From contig NZ_JAHUZF010000003.1 of NCBI RefSeq assembly GCF_019218295.1, positions 434,001 through 498,000 on the forward strand: a stretch of 64,000 bases of DNA. The letters run 5' to 3'. Every line of letters starts with the position of its first letter. Position 1 is the first letter of the stretch. The position numbers and the translations under genes were made by a program. This document shows, piece by piece, positions 1 to 10,215 of the stretch. Under the pieces are notes generated by a model. The model made no database searches and was not told the origin of the DNA. It saw only the letters and a program-made list of their open reading frames with translations. Source of the stretch: Maritimibacter sp. DP1N21-5. Its GTDB lineage: Bacteria > Pseudomonadota > Alphaproteobacteria > Rhodobacterales > Rhodobacteraceae.

Positions 1-1
1 G

Positions 2-127
2 GCACTGCCGATCGACCTGTCGAACCTGGCTCTTCTCGATGCCAATGGCAAAGCGACCCGCGTCGGCTTCCGCATGGACGGCGACAAAAAAGTCCGCTTC
101 GCCAAAACCACTGGGGACGTGATCTGA
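2..127 (+). CDS. rplX: Ribosomal protein L24 (C-terminal end only)
   Basis: Only the last 41 codons are present; the gene starts before the window. The visible tail contains the stretch [10 protein letters not shown] and ends with TGA at 125-127. L24 binds 23S rRNA early in 50S assembly. Its stop overlaps the ATG of rplE (TGATG), which gives translational coupling, and the order rplX-rplE is the normal spc-operon order. The identification rests on this position and the basic tail, because most of the protein cannot be seen. Confidence 0.8.
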   Translation, partial: ALPIDLSNLALLDANGKATRVGFRMDGDKKVRFAKTTGDVI

Positions 128-690
128 TGCTCGATACCGCGAATTACACCCCGCGCCTGAAGGCGGTCTACAAGGAGACGATCCGGGCCGCGATGAAGGA
201 AGAGTTCGGCTACAAGAACGACATGCAGATCCCGCGTCTGGACAAGATCGTTCTGAACATCGGCTGTGGTGCCGAAGCCGTGCGCGACTCGAAGAAGGCC
301 AAGTCGGCCCAGGAAGACCTGACCAAGATCGCCGGCCAGAAGGCCGTCGTGACCAAGGCCAAGAAATCCATCGCCGGGTTCCGCGTCCGTGAAGACATGC
401 CGCTCGGGGCGAAAGTCACCCTGCGTGGCGACCGGATGTACGAATTCCTCGATCGTCTGATCACCATTGCGATGCCCCGCATCCGCGACTTCCGCGGCGT
501 TCCGGGCACCTCTTTCGACGGCCGTGGCAACTATGCCATGGGCATGAAAGAGCACATCGTGTTCCCCGAGATCGACTTCGACAAGGTCGACGAGGTCTGG
601 GGTATGGACATCGTGATCACCACCACCGCGTCCAACGACGCGGAAGCCAAGGCGCTGTTGAAGCATTTCAACATGCCCTTCAACAGCTGA
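127..690 (+). CDS. rplE: 50S ribosomal protein L5
   Basis: A 187-residue protein, the usual size for alphaproteobacterial L5. L5 binds 5S rRNA and contacts the P-site tRNA from the central protuberance. The typical opening ([17 protein letters not shown]), the [16 protein letters not shown] block and the [20 protein letters not shown] block near residues 120-140 are all present. The ATG overlaps the rplX stop, so its translation is coupled. It lies between rplX and rpsN in standard spc order. Expression is expected to follow the whole ribosomal operon; no internal promoter is evident. Confidence 0.97.
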   Translation: MLDTANYTPRLKAVYKETIRAAMKEEFGYKNDMQIPRLDKIVLNIGCGAEAVRDSKKAKSAQEDLTKIAGQKAVVTKAKKSIAGFRVREDMPLGAKVTLRGDRMYEFLDRLITIAMPRIRDFRGVPGTSFDGRGNYAMGMKEHIVFPEIDFDKVDEVWGMDIVITTTASNDAEAKALLKHFNMPFNS

Positions 691-705
691 TCGGCGGAGG
701 AACTT

Positions 706-1011
706 ATGGCTAAGAAATCCATGGTCGCGCGTGAAGAGAAGCGTCAGAAGCTGGTCGCTAAATACGCCGACAAGCGCGCTGCGCTTAAAGAAATCATCAA
801 CGACGAAGCCAAGCCGATGGAAGAGCGTTTCCGCGCCTCCCTGAAACTGGCGAAACTGCCGCGGAATTCCTCGGCGACTCGTCTTCACAACCGCTGTCAG
901 CTGACCGGGCGTCCCCACGCCTACTATCGCAAGCTGAAGCTGAGCCGGATCATGCTGCGCGAGCTTGGCTCGATGGGCCAGATCCCCGGCCTCGTGAAGT
1001 CGAGCTGGTAA
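706..1011 (+). CDS. rpsN: 30S ribosomal protein S14
   Basis: A 101-residue S14 of the long, zinc-free (C-minus) type: the two CxxC pairs of the short zinc-binding form are absent. S14 is a late-assembling protein of the 30S head. Diagnostic stretches are the basic N-terminus ([16 protein letters not shown]) and [20 protein letters not shown] in the C-terminal half. The start is preceded by an AGGA-type ribosome binding site (ggcggaggaactt). It follows rplE by 15 bases and precedes rpsH by 12, consistent with one transcript. Confidence 0.97.
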   Translation: MAKKSMVAREEKRQKLVAKYADKRAALKEIINDEAKPMEERFRASLKLAKLPRNSSATRLHNRCQLTGRPHAYYRKLKLSRIMLRELGSMGQIPGLVKSSW

Positions 1012-1023
1012 GGAGAGAGTGAG

Positions 1024-1416
1024 ATGAACGATCCTATCGGCGATATGCTCACCCGCATCCGCAACGCCCAACTGCGCGGCAAATCCACGGTTTCGACCCC
1101 CGCGTCGAAAATCCGCGCCTGGGTGCTCGATGTTCTCTCGGACGAGGGTTACATCCGCGGCTATGAAAAAGGCACCGACGAGCGTGGTCACCCCACCCTC
1201 GAAATCAGCCTGAAATACTTCGACGGCACCCCCGTCATTCGCGAACTGAAGCGGGTCTCCAAACCCGGTCGTCGCGTTTACATGGGCGCCAAAGAGATCC
1301 CCGCCGTCCGTCAGGGCCTGGGCGTCTCGATCGTCTCCACGCCGAAAGGCGTCATGTCCGATGCAAACGCTCGCGCCCAGAATGTTGGTGGCGAAGTGCT
1401 TTGCACCGTATTCTAA
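1024..1416 (+). CDS. rpsH: 30S ribosomal protein S8
   Basis: A 130-residue S8 with the family opening [16 protein letters not shown] and the C-terminal block [21 protein letters not shown]8 binds helix 21 of 16S rRNA and organises the 30S platform; in E. coli it also represses the spc operon at the L5 start. No equivalent regulatory hairpin was recognised here. A GGAGAGAG sequence precedes the ATG. It sits between rpsN and rplF, in the expected order. Confidence 0.97.
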   Translation: MNDPIGDMLTRIRNAQLRGKSTVSTPASKIRAWVLDVLSDEGYIRGYEKGTDERGHPTLEISLKYFDGTPVIRELKRVSKPGRRVYMGAKEIPAVRQGLGVSIVSTPKGVMSDANARAQNVGGEVLCTVF

Positions 1417-1428
1417 GGAGGTTCTGGA

Positions 1429-1962
1429 ATGTCTCGTATTGGTAAGAAACCGGTCGAGCTCCCTTCGGGCGTCACCGCGTCCGTCTCGGGCCAGACCATC
1501 GAAGTGAAGGGGTCGAAAGGCACCCGGAACTTCACCGCCACGGATGACGTGACCATCTCGGTGGAAGACAATGCCGTGAAAGTCGAGCCGCGTGGCAAGT
1601 CCAAGCGCGCTCGTCAGCAGTGGGGCATGTCGCGCACCATGGTGGCCAACATGGTCCAGGGTGTGTCCGACGGCTTCAAGAAAGAGCTCGAGATTCAGGG
1701 TGTGGGTTACCGCGCCGCGATGAACGGCAACACTCTGAAGCTCAACCTCGGCTACTCGCACGAGGTCGATTTCGAAGTTCCGGCGGGGGTCACCGTGACC
1801 GCGCCGAAGCAGACCGAGATCGTCGTGGAAGGCATCGACCAGCAGCTCGTTGGTCAGGTTGCCGCGAACATCCGCGAATGGCGCGCGCCGGAGCCCTACA
1901 AGGGCAAGGGCATTCGCTATAAGGGCGAGTATATCTTCCGCAAGGAAGGCAAGAAGAAGTAA
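1429..1962 (+). CDS. rplF: 50S ribosomal protein L6
   Basis: A 177-residue L6 with the two repeated domains expected for the family. The N-terminus [15 protein letters not shown] and the C-terminal signature [20 protein letters not shown] are diagnostic. L6 lies near the L7/L12 stalk base and the sarcin-ricin loop. The ribosome binding site is a strong AAGGAGG ahead of the ATG, only 12 bases after the rpsH stop. Nothing is unusual in length or order. Confidence 0.97.
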   Translation: MSRIGKKPVELPSGVTASVSGQTIEVKGSKGTRNFTATDDVTISVEDNAVKVEPRGKSKRARQQWGMSRTMVANMVQGVSDGFKKELEIQGVGYRAAMNGNTLKLNLGYSHEVDFEVPAGVTVTAPKQTEIVVEGIDQQLVGQVAANIREWRAPEPYKGKGIRYKGEYIFRKEGKKK

Positions 1963-1973
1963 GGACGCGATAA

Positions 1974-2333
1974 ATGGCACTCAGCAAACGAGAATTGTTC
2001 TTGAAGCGCCGCCAGCGCGTTCGGAACGCCCAGCGGAAAGTGAACGTCGGCAAGGTTCGCCTGTCGGTTCACCGCTCCTCGAAAAACATCAGCGCGCAGC
2101 TGATCGACGACGTGAAAGGCGTGACGCTCGCCTCGGCTTCTTCTCTCGAGAAGGATCTGGGTATCGTCGGCAAGAACAACGTCGAAGCAGCCGCCAAAGT
2201 GGGTTCGGTCATTGCCGAACGCGCGAAGAAAGCCGGTGTCGAAGTCGTCTACTTCGACCGCGGCGGGTTCCTCTTCCACGGGAAGGTCAAGGCGCTCGCC
2301 GATGCCGCCCGTGAAGGTGGCCTGAACTTCTAA
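1974..2333 (+). CDS. rplR: 50S ribosomal protein L18
   Basis: A 119-residue L18, which binds 5S rRNA together with L5 and L25 in the central protuberance. The basic N-terminus ([18 protein letters not shown]) and the ending [19 protein letters not shown] are typical. It begins 11 bases after rplF. It is followed by an unusually long gap for this operon, which carries palindromes (described separately), before rpsE. Confidence 0.97.
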   Translation: MALSKRELFLKRRQRVRNAQRKVNVGKVRLSVHRSSKNISAQLIDDVKGVTLASASSLEKDLGIVGKNNVEAAAKVGSVIAERAKKAGVEVVYFDRGGFLFHGKVKALADAAREGGLNF

Positions 2334-2339
2334 GGGTGC

Positions 2340-2398
2340 GGTGCGCAGTCCATGCGCACCCTCCCCGGACCTCGCCGGGTGCACAGCTGTTGCGCACC
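2340..2398 (+). repeat. Tandem GGTGCGCA...TGCGCACC palindromes between rplR and rpsE
   Basis: The 182-base gap between rplR and rpsE contains a perfect 8-bp inverted repeat (GGTGCGCA at 2340-2347, TGCGCACC at 2353-2360, 5-base loop) and a second, imperfect copy about 40 bases on, ending in TTGCGCACC near 2398. The same GGTGCGCA/TGCGCACC theme recurs between rpoA and rplQ. No U-tract follows, so these are not classic terminators. They may be REP-like elements or RNA processing/attenuation structures. Confidence 0.6.
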
Positions 2399-2515
2399 TG
2401 CCTGAGAGGGGCGGCCCGTTCGCCCCTCCGATGATCCGGGAGCTCCGCGCTCACCTGGATCGAGTTCATTCGGCGCCTGCGTCTTGTGCGCGCCACCCAG
2501 AAAAGGAAATGCCAG

Positions 2516-3079
2516 ATGGCAGAACGTGAAAACCGTCGTCCGCGCCGCGACCGCGAGGAAGCCGCGCCGGAATTCGCCGATCGCTTGGTTGCGATCAACC
2601 GTGTGTCTAAGACCGTGAAGGGTGGTAAGCGCTTCGGCTTTGCCGCGCTCGTCGTCGTGGGCGACCAGAAGGGCCGTGTCGGCTTTGGCAAAGGTAAAGC
2701 CAAGGAAGTGCCGGAAGCGATCCGCAAGGCGACCGAGAGCGCCAAGCGCAACATGGTTCGTATCCCGCTGAAAGAAGGCCGGACGCTGCACCACGACATC
2801 GAGGGCCGTCATGGCGCCGGTCGTGTGGTCATGCGCACTGCCCCGCAAGGTACCGGGATCATCGCCGGTGGTCCGATGCGCGCCGTGTTCGAGATGCTCG
2901 GCGTCCAGGACGTCGTCGCCAAGTCGATCGGGTCGCAGAACCCCTACAACATGATCCGCGCCACGCTCGAAGGTCTGTCCAAGATGGCCTCGCCGCGTGC
3001 CGTTGCGCAGCGTCGTGGGAAGAAAGTGGCCGAGATCCTCGGCGCCAAGGCTGACGAAGCCGAAACCGCTGACGCGTAA
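2516..3079 (+). CDS. rpsE: 30S ribosomal protein S5
   Basis: A 187-residue S5. The ATG at 2516 ([13 protein letters not shown]) is preferred over an in-frame ATG at 2486 because AAAAGGAAA sits just ahead of it and the family begins here. Key blocks are [20 protein letters not shown] (double-stranded RNA binding domain) and [18 protein letters not shown] in the C-terminal domain. S5 contributes to decoding accuracy at the mRNA entry site. It overlaps no neighbour and precedes rpmD by 12 bases. Confidence 0.97.
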   Translation: MAERENRRPRRDREEAAPEFADRLVAINRVSKTVKGGKRFGFAALVVVGDQKGRVGFGKGKAKEVPEAIRKATESAKRNMVRIPLKEGRTLHHDIEGRHGAGRVVMRTAPQGTGIIAGGPMRAVFEMLGVQDVVAKSIGSQNPYNMIRATLEGLSKMASPRAVAQRRGKKVAEILGAKADEAETADA

Positions 3080-3091
3080 GGAGATACGGAC

Positions 3092-3277
3092 ATGGCAACC
3101 ATCGTCGTGAAACAGATCGGCTCGCCGATCCGCCGCCCCGCCAAACAGCGCGAAACGCTGATCGGGCTTGGCCTGAACAAGATGCACAAGACCCGTGAGC
3201 TGGAGGATACCCCCTCCGTGCGTGGCATGGTGAACTCCATCCCGCACCTCGTGGAAATCATCGAAGAGCGCGGCTGA
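3092..3277 (+). CDS. rpmD: 50S ribosomal protein L30
   Basis: A 61-residue L30 with the family signature [20 protein letters not shown] and [31 protein letters not shown] leader provides the ribosome binding site. In most bacteria rpmD is followed at once by rplO; here a terminator and three unrelated genes come next, so this is the last gene of the first ribosomal transcript in the window. Confidence 0.97.
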   Translation: MATIVVKQIGSPIRRPAKQRETLIGLGLNKMHKTRELEDTPSVRGMVNSIPHLVEIIEERG

Positions 3278-3306
3278 TTTCAGTCCCTCACTCGATGCAG
3301 ATTGAG

Positions 3307-3344
3307 CACCCCGGTCAGAAATGGTCGGGGTGTTTCGTATTTTG
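3307..3344 (+). terminator. Rho-independent terminator after rpmD
   Basis: An 11-bp stem (CACCCCGGTCA at 3307-3317 against TGGTCGGGGTG at 3322-3332, two G-U pairs) closes on a GAAA tetraloop and is followed by TTTCGTATTTT. This is a convincing intrinsic terminator and would separate the ribosomal operon from the inserted monooxygenase gene. Confidence 0.85.
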
Positions 3345-3455
3345 CCCCGCGTAAGTCCGTCTGTCCCACCCTGCACATGACCCGTGCGTGACTCGGCATA
3401 GAAGCGGGACACAAAACCTCCTATCTGTGCTCCAAGCAACCCACGGAGGACCCTG

Positions 3456-4484
3456 ATGGAAATCGGCCTTTACACCTTCGGCGACATGGGCCGCGATCCT
3501 GTCACGGGCAGGACGGTGAACGCCCACGAGCGCCTGACGAACCTCATGGAGGAGATCGAGCTGGCCGATGAGGTGGGGCTCGACGTTTTCGGGTTGGGCG
3601 AGCATCACCGACCGAACTATGCGATCTCGAGCCCGCCGGTGACGCTGGCGGGGGCGGCGCGGACCACCAAGCGCATCAAGCTCACCTCGGCCGTCAGCGT
3701 TCTGTCCTCGGACGACCCGGTCCGGGTCTACCAGCAGTATACGACCCTCGACAACATCACCGGGGGTCGGGCCGAACTCATGGTGGGCAGGGGCAGCTTC
3801 ATCGAGAGCTTTCCGCTCTTCGGCTATGACCTGAACGATTACGACGCGCTCTTCGAGGAGAAGCTCGAGATGCTGCTCGCCATCGACGAGCGGGAGAAGC
3901 TGCGCTGGAAGGGGTCGGAGCACACGCAGGCGGTCGAGAACCTCGGGGTCTATCCCCGGCCGGTGAATGGCCATCTGCCGATGTGGATCGCCGCGGGCGG
4001 CACACCCAATTCCATGGTTCGGGCCGGGGTGCTGGGCCTTCCGCTGGCGCTTGCCATCATCGGCGGACAGCCGCGCCAGTTCGCGCCTCTGGCAGACCTC
4101 TATCGCCGCGCGGCCGAGCAATCCGGGAACGCGGAGAAGGCGCGGGTGTCGCTCAACGTGCACGGCTTCGTCGCCGAGGACAGCCAGCATGCCGCCGAAA
4201 CGTTCTTTCCGGCGCAGAAGGCCGTGATGGACCAGATCGGGCGCGAGCGCGGCTGGCCGCCCCAGACGCGGGCGCAGTTCGATGCCGGCATCGGCCCGGA
4301 AGGCGCCCAGTTCGTCGGCAGCCCACAGCAGATCGTGGACAAGGTTCTGGGCCTGAAGGACGCCCTTGGGTTCGATCGGTTCCTGATCCAGATGGCGATC
4401 GGCATCATCGACCATAAGGAGATGATGAAGGCGATCGAGGTTCTGGGCACCAAGGTCGCGCCGGCGTTGCGCAAGGCAGGCTGA
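3456..4484 (+). CDS. Luciferase-like (LLM class) flavin-dependent oxidoreductase
   Basis: A 342-residue protein of the bacterial luciferase-like TIM-barrel family, which uses reduced flavin and oxygen to oxidise small molecules; the substrate cannot be told from sequence. The N-terminal strand (MEIGLYTFGDMG), the FGLGEHHRPNYAISSP block near residue 50, the LTSAVSVLSSDDPVRVYQQ segment and GRAELMVGRGSF are typical. GGAGGA stands ahead of the ATG. It lies inside the split spc operon, after the rpmD terminator, and leads a three-gene co-directional run. Family membership is secure; function is unknown. Confidence 0.88.
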   Translation: MEIGLYTFGDMGRDPVTGRTVNAHERLTNLMEEIELADEVGLDVFGLGEHHRPNYAISSPPVTLAGAARTTKRIKLTSAVSVLSSDDPVRVYQQYTTLDNITGGRAELMVGRGSFIESFPLFGYDLNDYDALFEEKLEMLLAIDEREKLRWKGSEHTQAVENLGVYPRPVNGHLPMWIAAGGTPNSMVRAGVLGLPLALAIIGGQPRQFAPLADLYRRAAEQSGNAEKARVSLNVHGFVAEDSQHAAETFFPAQKAVMDQIGRERGWPPQTRAQFDAGIGPEGAQFVGSPQQIVDKVLGLKDALGFDRFLIQMAIGIIDHKEMMKAIEVLGTKVAPALRKAG

Positions 4485-4544
4485 AGGCACCACACCCGCG
4501 ATCCGGTCCTTGCCGGAGCCTCTGCCGCGTCCTAGCGTCCAGGC

Positions 4545-5396
4545 ATGCGTGTCGCGTTCCTCACCGCCCTGACCATGGTCGCCTTTGCGGCCAATTCCTT
4601 GCTCAACCGGGCCGCGCTGGCCGGGGATTTGATCGACCCCGGTAGCTTCGCGAGCCTTCGCGTCCTGGCGGGGGCCGTCATGCTGGTCGTGCTGCTGGCC
4701 TTTCGGGCGCGGTCTGTGCCGAACGTGCCGCGACCCGACGTCCCAGCCGCGCTGGCGCTGACCGCCTATCTCGCCGGGTTTTCCTTCGCCTATGTCGCGC
4801 TCGATGCGGGGCTGGGGGCGCTGGTTCTTTTCGGCGGCGTGCAGGTCACGATGTTCGCTGGCGGGCTCTTGGGTGGCGAGCGGCCACCCATCGCGCGGTG
4901 GCTTGGCATGGCCGTGTCGCTGGCGGGGCTCGCGCTCCTCGTGCGCCCGGGGCAGGCGGCCGGCGCGCCGCTCTCCGCCTTCGCGCTCATGGCGGTCGCG
5001 GCAGTCGGCTGGGGGGTCTATTCGCTGATCGGGCGGCAGACCCGCGACCCGCTGGCATCCACGACGTGGAACTTTGTCTACGCCGCCCCTGCGGTGCTCG
5101 CCATCGCCATCCTCGCCGGCGGCACCAAGGTGAGCGGTCCGGGGGTCGCGCTGGCGGCTCTGTCCGGGGCGGTCACCTCGGGGCTGGGCTATGCGCTCTG
5201 GTATGCGCTGCTCCCCGGCCTGGGTGCCACGCGCGCGGCGGTCGCGCAGCTCTCCGTGCCGGTCATCGCGCTCGTCGCCGGTGTGGTATTGCTGGGCGAG
5301 GCCATAACCCCTCTGGCGTCACTCGCCTCGGTCCTGATCCTTGGCGGGATCGCCCTCGGACTGGCGCCCGCTCGCGCGCGCGTCACCGGGAAGTGA
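4545..5396 (+). CDS. EamA/DMT-family membrane transporter
   Basis: A 283-residue, very hydrophobic protein with about ten predicted membrane segments arranged as two EamA repeats, the architecture of drug/metabolite transporters. The second repeat includes GLGATRAAVAQLSVPVIALV, close to the conserved DMT motif. The substrate cannot be predicted. It starts 60 bases after the monooxygenase stop on the same strand and lies in the rpmD-rplO insertion. The N-terminus (MRVAFLTALTMVAFAANSLL) runs straight into the first helix. Confidence 0.88.
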   Translation: MRVAFLTALTMVAFAANSLLNRAALAGDLIDPGSFASLRVLAGAVMLVVLLAFRARSVPNVPRPDVPAALALTAYLAGFSFAYVALDAGLGALVLFGGVQVTMFAGGLLGGERPPIARWLGMAVSLAGLALLVRPGQAAGAPLSAFALMAVAAVGWGVYSLIGRQTRDPLASTTWNFVYAAPAVLAIAILAGGTKVSGPGVALAALSGAVTSGLGYALWYALLPGLGATRAAVAQLSVPVIALVAGVVLLGEAITPLASLASVLILGGIALGLAPARARVTGK

Positions 5397-5398
5397 AC

Positions 5399-5420
5399 CA
5401 ACGGCGCATCAAAGCCGTTA
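5399..5420 (+). terminator. Weak hairpin after the EamA gene
   Basis: AACGGC (5400-5405) and GCCGTT (5414-5419) form a 6-bp stem two bases after the EamA stop codon. No U-run follows, so termination would be inefficient at best. It lies 30 bases before the next gene. Confidence 0.3.
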
Positions 5421-5448
5421 CACTCCCATACAAAACAGGGAGATCATC

Positions 5449-6243
5449 ATGAAACAGACACGCCGCATGTTCCTCGCCTCCGCTGCCGCGGCCGGAGGCG
5501 TCGTCACCATCCTGCCAATCACCGCCCGGGCCGCAAGCCACGGCATGGGGGGCGACATGTTCGAGACCGACGCCGGCACGATCACCGTGCATCCGGTCCA
5601 CCACGCTTCCATCGTGCTCGAAACGCCGGCGGGCACGATCTATGTCGACCCGGTGGGCGAGGCCGCGCTTTACGAGGGCATGCCCGCGCCGGACCTGATC
5701 CTCGTCACCCATGAACACGGCGACCACTACAACGCCGAGACGCTCGCCGCCATCATGGCCGAGGGCACCACGCTCGTGACCAACCCGGCGGTGCAGGGGA
5801 TGCTGCCCCCCGAACTTGGCGAAGGCGCGATTGCGATGGCCAATGGCGACACGACCGATTGGGAAGGCGTCGCGATCGAGGCGATCCCGGCCCAGAACGT
5901 GACCGAGGAGCGGTTGAACTTCCACCCGCCGGGCCGCGACAACGGTTATGTGCTGACCATCGACGGGTTCCGCATCTATATCTCTGGCGATACCGAGCCG
6001 ACGCCGGAGATGCTGGCGCTGACCGACATCGACCTGTGCTTCCTGTGCATGAACCTGCCCTTCACCATGACGGCAGAACAGGCGGCGGAAGCCGTGGCAG
6101 AGTTCAGGCCGGCGGCGGTCTATCCCTATCACTACCGGGGACAGGACGGCGGCACCCAGGATCCCGAGACATTCGCGGAACTCGTGGGCGAGAACGCCGA
6201 GGTCAAGATGGGCGAATGGTACGAGCCGGGAGAGTTGGGCTGA
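5449..6243 (+). CDS. Tat-exported metallo-beta-lactamase-fold hydrolase
   Basis: A 264-residue UlaG-like MBL-fold protein. The chosen ATG at 5449 has an AGGGAG site before it; an in-frame ATG further up adds an unrelated 36 residues. The N-terminus [17 protein letters not shown] is a twin-arginine (RR-x-FL) signal, so folded export to the periplasm is likely. Metal ligands are visible in [14 protein letters not shown] (HxHxDH, near residue 88), [11 protein letters not shown] (aspartate) and a C-terminal [11 protein letters not shown]. The substrate is unknown. It is the third gene of the insertion that splits rpmD from rplO. Confidence 0.88.
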   Translation: MKQTRRMFLASAAAAGGVVTILPITARAASHGMGGDMFETDAGTITVHPVHHASIVLETPAGTIYVDPVGEAALYEGMPAPDLILVTHEHGDHYNAETLAAIMAEGTTLVTNPAVQGMLPPELGEGAIAMANGDTTDWEGVAIEAIPAQNVTEERLNFHPPGRDNGYVLTIDGFRIYISGDTEPTPEMLALTDIDLCFLCMNLPFTMTAEQAAEAVAEFRPAAVYPYHYRGQDGGTQDPETFAELVGENAEVKMGEWYEPGELG

Positions 6244-6252
6244 CGATATCGC

Positions 6253-6352
6253 ACCCCGGACTTGATCCGGGGCCGCATCCTTGGAGCACGAGGCCCCGGG
6301 TCAAGTCCGGGGCGGGTGTCCACAAGCCAGGCCCCGGCCCCATGCCGGGGCT
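6253..6352. repeat. Dispersed CCCCGG-rich inverted repeats
   Basis: CCCCGGACTTGATCCGGGG (6255-6273 region) is followed about 40 bases later by its near-inverse, CCCCGGGTCAAGTCCGGGG, and then by a GGCCCC...CCGGGGC palindrome. Short elements with this 'CCGGACTTGATCCGG' core are scattered through many alphaproteobacterial genomes (established, from general knowledge). Here they mark the right-hand edge of the insertion in the spc operon. Confidence 0.6.
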
Positions 6353-6380
6353 TGTCACGTTGGGGATCAGGGTCTATACG
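6352..6380 (+). promoter_or_regulatory. Sigma70-type promoter ahead of rplO
   Basis: TTGTCA (6352-6357) and TATACG (6375-6380) are separated by exactly 17 bases, with rplO starting about 98 bases downstream. This would give rplO-secY-adk its own transcription start, as expected if the terminator after rpmD is efficient. Confidence 0.6.
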
Positions 6381-6477
6381 CCCCCGGTGCGCGAGCGCAC
6401 ATGAGAATCGAAAACCAAGAAACGCCGTGGTTGGCCCGATTTCGCTTCGGGGGTCACATCCGGCAAGGAGAAGCGAC

Positions 6478-6942
6478 ATGAAACTCAATGAACTCCGGGA
6501 CAATCCCGGCGCCGCCCAGAAGAAAAAGCGCGTTGCGCGTGGTCCGGGCTCGGGCAAGGGTAAGACCGCCGGCCGTGGTATCAAGGGTCAGAAATCCCGT
6601 TCGGGTGTGGCCATCGGTGGCTACGAAGGCGGCCAGATGCCGCTCTACCAGCGTCTTCCCAAGCGTGGCTTCAACAAGCCCAACCAGAAGAAGTTCGCGG
6701 TCATCAACCTGGGCATCCTGCAGAAATTCATCGACGCGAAGAAGCTGACTGGTGACATCACCGAAGACAGCCTCGTCGAAGCCGGCGTCGTGCGCCGCAA
6801 GCTCGACGGCGTGCGCGTTCTCGCCAAGGGCGATTTCACCGCGAAGGCCAACATCACCGTGACCGGTGCCTCGAAGTCGGCCATCGAAGCCGTCGAAAAG
6901 GCCGGTGGCAAGCTGACCACCACGGCGGCTGCGGCAGAGTAA
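6478..6942 (+). CDS. rplO: 50S ribosomal protein L15
   Basis: A 154-residue L15. The start at 6478 ([19 protein letters not shown]) follows AAGGAGAAGCGAC; a longer in-frame reading begins in the repeat region and is not used. The glycine-rich N-terminal tail ([20 protein letters not shown]) that threads into 23S rRNA is intact, as is [17 protein letters not shown]15 stabilises the late 50S core. It normally follows rpmD; here it is separated by about 3.2 kb and probably has its own promoter. Confidence 0.97.
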   Translation: MKLNELRDNPGAAQKKKRVARGPGSGKGKTAGRGIKGQKSRSGVAIGGYEGGQMPLYQRLPKRGFNKPNQKKFAVINLGILQKFIDAKKLTGDITEDSLVEAGVVRRKLDGVRVLAKGDFTAKANITVTGASKSAIEAVEKAGGKLTTTAAAAE

Positions 6943-6951
6943 CGCTTGTTA

Positions 6952-7029
6952 GCCGCCCGAGGGCGGCCTAAATAAGCGCTGGGTATTCCAATAGCGCCGC
7001 CGGAGCCGGGGATCGGTCCGGCGGCGTTT
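6952..7029 (+). terminator. Two stem-loops between rplO and secY
   Basis: The first stem is GCCGCCC (6952-6958) with GGGCGGC (6961-6967). The second is a 10-bp perfect stem, CGCCGCCGGA (6995-7004) with TCCGGCGGCG (7017-7026), followed by TTTCC. The second resembles a weak intrinsic terminator 19 bases before secY and could lower secY-adk expression relative to rplO. It may equally be an RNA-processing site. Confidence 0.5.
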
Positions 7030-7047
7030 CCACGAACAGGGGGCCAT

Positions 7048-8417
<1,370 letters not shown>

Positions 8418-8421
<4 letters not shown>

Positions 8422-8993
8422 ACATCATTCTTCTTGGACCGCCGGGAGCCGGCAAGGGGACACAGGCCAAGAAACTCGTGGACAGCCGGGACATGATCCA
8501 GCTGTCGACCGGGGACATGCTTCGGGAGGCACGCACCTCGGGCACGGAAATGGGAAACAAGGTTGCCGCGGTCATGGACGCGGGCGGGCTCGTCACCGAC
8601 GAAATCGTGATCGGTCTGATCCGTGAAAAGCTCGAGGGCGACAAGAAGGGCGGCTTCATCTTCGACGGCTTCCCGCGGACGCTGCCGCAGGCCGACGCGC
8701 TGGGCGATCTGCTGGCGGAGAAAGGCGAAAGCCTCGATGCCGTGATCGAGATGCAGGTGGACGATGATACGCTCGTGAAGCGCGTCGTGAACCGGGCCGC
8801 CGAAGCGGCCGCCGCCGGCCAGCCGGTGCGCGCCGACGACAACGAAGACTCCATGCGCACGCGGCTCATGGAATACTACAAGAAGACCGCGCCGCTCATC
8901 GGCTACTACTGGGCCAAGGGCGACCTCTCTTCGGTCGACGGTCTCGCCTCGATCGACGAGGTTTCGGGATCGATCGACAAGATCCTGGGGTAA
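8418..8993 (+). CDS. adk: Adenylate kinase
   Basis: A 191-residue adenylate kinase that interconverts ATP, AMP and ADP. The P-loop [13 protein letters not shown] lies at residues 7-19, and the AMP-binding [10 protein letters not shown] is near residue 83. The LID region after RVVNR is short and lacks the zinc-binding cysteines of long Adk proteins, so this is the short-lid form common in alphaproteobacteria. The start codon overlaps the secY stop by four bases. A strong terminator follows. Confidence 0.96.
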
Positions 8994-9021
8994 CCCTGAC
9001 CCAATTGGCGAAAGACAGGGA

Positions 9022-9052
9022 TCCCCGCGAGCTCCGCCTCGCGGGGATTTTC
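9022..9052 (+). terminator. Rho-independent terminator after adk
   Basis: A perfect 10-bp stem (TCCCCGCGAG at 9022-9031, CTCGCGGGGA at 9038-9047) with a 6-base loop is followed by TTTTCC. It closes the rplO-secY-adk unit about 30 bases after adk. Confidence 0.88.
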
Positions 9053-9113
9053 CATTTCCGGACCCGGTGGCAGGGGCCTGCCGCCGACACGAGCCGGTCA
9101 CGGCGAAACATGC

Positions 9114-9166
9114 TTGACATCGCCTTTGCCCGGGGGCTTGACGTCCCGACCAAACACGCATAACCA
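9114..9166 (+). promoter_or_regulatory. Possible tandem promoter for rpsM-rpsK
   Basis: Two -35-like elements, TTGACA (9114-9119) and TTGACG (9138-9143), lie in the gap after the adk terminator. The second is followed about 15 bases later by CATAAC, a modest -10. The rest of the 337-base gap before rpsM (8994-9330) shows the adk terminator and no other clear signal. A promoter must exist here because the terminator isolates rpsM; which element is used is uncertain. Confidence 0.4.
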
Positions 9167-9330
9167 GCCCCATCCCGAAAGGGTTAATCCGTCGAATCGG
9201 GCGCTTGCACGTTCTGCGCCACGGTCGACAGACCACCTCGAATGACTGCGGCCCGCAGGGAGATCCCGGCGGGCTTACGTTGTGAAAAAAGGACCTGGAA
9301 ACACGGGTCCGCAACGAAAGGAACAGACAC

Positions 9331-9699
9331 TTGGCACGTATTGCCGGCGTGAACATCCCGACTGCAAAGCGGGTTCCCATCGCTCTTACCTATATCACTG
9401 GCATTGGCCCGGCTTCTGCCAAAGCCATCTGCGAAGCCGTGAACATCGACGCGACCCGTCGTGTGAACGAACTGTCGGATTCCGAAGTGCTCGCCATCCG
9501 CGAACACATCGACGCCAACTACACCGTGGAAGGCGACCTGCGTCGTGAAACGCAGATGAACATCAAGCGTCTCATGGACCTCGGCTGCTACCGCGGCCTG
9601 CGCCATCGTCGCAACCTCCCGGTCCGCGGCCAGCGGACTCACACCAACGCCCGCACCCGCAAGGGCCCGGCGAAAGCCATCGCTGGCAAGAAGAAGTAA
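9331..9699 (+). CDS. rpsM: 30S ribosomal protein S13 (TTG start)
   Basis: A 122-residue S13 of the 30S head that contacts the P-site tRNA and bridges to L5. The family begins [15 protein letters not shown], which here is encoded from TTG at 9331, preceded by AAAGGAA; no ATG fits. The [15 protein letters not shown] helix-hairpin-helix and the ending [17 protein letters not shown] are standard. It leads the alpha operon: rpsM-rpsK-rpoA-rplQ. Confidence 0.96.
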   Translation: MARIAGVNIPTAKRVPIALTYITGIGPASAKAICEAVNIDATRRVNELSDSEVLAIREHIDANYTVEGDLRRETQMNIKRLMDLGCYRGLRHRRNLPVRGQRTHTNARTRKGPAKAIAGKKK

Positions 9700-9714
9700 G
9701 GGAGGGACAACGAT

Positions 9715-10104
9715 ATGGCTCGTGACAAGACCCGCATGAAGCGCAAAGAGCGCAAGAACATCGCCGCCGGCGTTGCTCATGTGAACTCTTCGTTCAACAA
9801 CACCAAGATCCTGATTTCCGACGTGCAGGGCAACGCGATTGCCTGGTCGTCGGCCGGCACCATGGGCTTCAAGGGGTCGCGCAAATCGACCCCCTTCGCC
9901 GCCCAGATGGCTGCGGAAGACGCTGGCAAGAAAGCCCAGGAACACGGCGTGAAGACGCTCGAAGTCGAAGTTCAGGGCCCCGGTTCGGGCCGTGAATCGG
10001 CGCTCCGCGCTCTGGCTGCTGTCGGCTTCAACATCACGTCGATCCGCGACGTGACGCCGATCGCCCACAACGGCTGCCGCCCGCCGAAACGCCGCCGGGT
10101 CTAA
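9715..10104 (+). CDS. rpsK: 30S ribosomal protein S11
   Basis: A 129-residue S11 on the 30S platform, near the E-site and the mRNA Shine-Dalgarno helix. Diagnostic stretches are [40 protein letters not shown] and the C-terminal [25 protein letters not shown] precedes the ATG. It follows rpsM by 15 bases. Confidence 0.97.
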   Translation: MARDKTRMKRKERKNIAAGVAHVNSSFNNTKILISDVQGNAIAWSSAGTMGFKGSRKSTPFAAQMAAEDAGKKAQEHGVKTLEVEVQGPGSGRESALRALAAVGFNITSIRDVTPIAHNGCRPPKRRRV

Positions 10105-10120
10105 GGCTGATTTTATAAGC

Positions 10121-10146
10121 GCGGGCTGGGGTTTTCCCCGGCCCGC
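10121..10146 (+). terminator. Stem-loop between rpsK and rpoA
   Basis: GCGGGCtGGGG pairs with CCCCgGCCCGC across a TTTT loop (10121-10146), an 11-bp stem with one T-G pair. The downstream tract is only TGCTGTCATTTT, so this is more likely an attenuator or processing signal than a full stop. It could set the ratio of ribosomal protein to RNA polymerase alpha. Confidence 0.5.
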
Positions 10147-10215
10147 TGCTGTCATTTTGAAACCTCGGGCGTCTTGTCTTTTGGACATGGAGACGAGACT
10201 GGAATGGAGGGACGC

